Positions 63,789 to 64,000 of a stretch of DNA of 64,000 bases are shown here, in pieces. The stretch is taken from NCBI GenBank assembly GCA_900543035.1, contig UQPV01000006.1, positions 8,603 through 72,602 of the forward strand, given 5' to 3'. The translations under genes and the position numbers were made by a program. The stretch comes from an uncultured Solobacterium sp. GTDB lineage: Bacteria; Bacillota_I; Bacilli_A; Erysipelotrichales; Erysipelotrichaceae. Numbering within the stretch: position 1 is the first letter of the stretch; the number at the start of each line of letters is the position of its first letter. The notes under the pieces are model-generated. The model made no database searches, was not told where the DNA came from, and saw only the letters and a program-made list of their open reading frames with translations.

Positions 63789-64000
63789 GTGGATGGAGAA
63801 TTCAATGATGTAGTAGATGATGTTCCGGCGGATGATATATCTGGAATAGAAGACACTCCTGTAGATATTTCCGAAGATGAACCCGAGAATATCCCTGAGG
63901 ACATTCCGGAAGATGTTCCTGAGGATATCCCTGAGGACATTCCGAAATATGAGCATCTCGAAATCCGTGATGAGATTGAAAAAAATAAGCCGGGGGGTGG
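63789..64000 (+). CDS. Acidic repeat protein, N-terminal part (runs off the window)
   Basis: GTG 63789 follows AAGGAG by nine bases, 21 bases after the ATPase stop, and stays open to the window end (about 70 residues). The product is extremely acidic with tandem Pro-Glu-Asp-Ile/Val units (IPEDIPEDVPED), a flexible, repeat-type linker, then KYEHLEIRDEIEKNKPGG. The functional domain must lie downstream. Such low-complexity starts occur on secreted or delivered effectors and on scaffold proteins; nothing here decides between them. Confidence 0.7.
   Translation, partial: MDGEFNDVVDDVPADDISGIEDTPVDISEDEPENIPEDIPEDVPEDIPEDIPKYEHLEIRDEIEKNKPGG

Noticed and set aside
57550..64000. Integration of the AT-rich island into a tRNA gene by the recombinase
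   Set aside because: No tRNA or tRNA fragment lies at the left border and the only repeats around the recombinase are inverted, which fits inversion better; the right border is outside the window.

Overview
This window is a bacterial chromosome segment from a Bacillota (Firmicutes) member. The evidence is two T-boxes, a lysine riboswitch, strong Shine-Dalgarno sites, the acetylase branch of lysine synthesis, CwlD and dense intrinsic terminators. A fairly GC-rich coding style with FIVAR/dockerin surface proteins suggests an Erysipelotrichia-like gut bacterium; that placement is inference. Bases 1-57,000 are compact and GC-rich. From about 57,000 to the end the DNA turns sharply AT-rich with different codon use, which looks like an acquired island placed after lysS.

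Layout. 1-196: end of a secreted-looking protein. 258-8310: T-box-controlled argGHCJBDF, a complete glutamate-to-arginine route apart from carbamoyl phosphate supply. 8322-10164 (minus): an AIM24-family protein and an M20 deacylase. 10253-15160: lysine riboswitch and lysA-dapF-dapA-dapB-dapH plus a small DUF6440-like gene. 15324-22010: a 2228-residue secreted GH31 enzyme with dockerin, cohesin-like, CBM32-like and FIVAR modules. 22141-23710: a yybP-ykoY (Mn2+) riboswitch in front of a CNNM/CorC-type transporter. Then come a MATE exporter, a SWIM-SNF2 helicase, a CwlD-like amidase, a tRNA-Ile/tRNA-Ala pair, two COG0523 GTPases, a PfkB kinase and an ArsC-like protein.

33,180-34,907 (minus) holds small membrane and unknown proteins and a GNAT acetyltransferase. 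35,830-40,616 is a lipoprotein/anchored-protein/split-permease/ATPase operon. It converges with a minus-strand response regulator, histidine kinase, ATPase and FtsX permease module (40,636-45,609). 45,690-52,147 has a DUF2156-GNAT fusion, a TetR regulator with two 15-bp operator-like sites, and a divergent ABC transporter with a coiled-coil permease. asnA, tRNA-Arg, a Nim-like flavoprotein, a HAD hydrolase and a T-box-controlled lysS with an extra C-terminal tRNA-binding domain follow.

The most interesting part is 57,280-64,000. A tyrosine recombinase gene sits between perfect 25-bp inverted repeats (57321-57345 and 58750-58774). A consensus-like promoter lies just inside the left repeat and points out of the segment. 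In the written orientation it fires leftwards into a hairpin terminator. If the segment inverts, the same promoter would point right, into a 35-codon ORF and a gene cassette: zinc-ribbon/TPR protein, unknown protein, membrane protein with a YidD-like tail, HerA/VirB4-like ATPase, and an acidic Pro-Glu-Asp-repeat protein cut by the window end. I propose a self-inverting ON/OFF switch controlling an undescribed HerA-type cassette, read here in the OFF state. All functional claims are read from sequence and memory of families; no searches were run.
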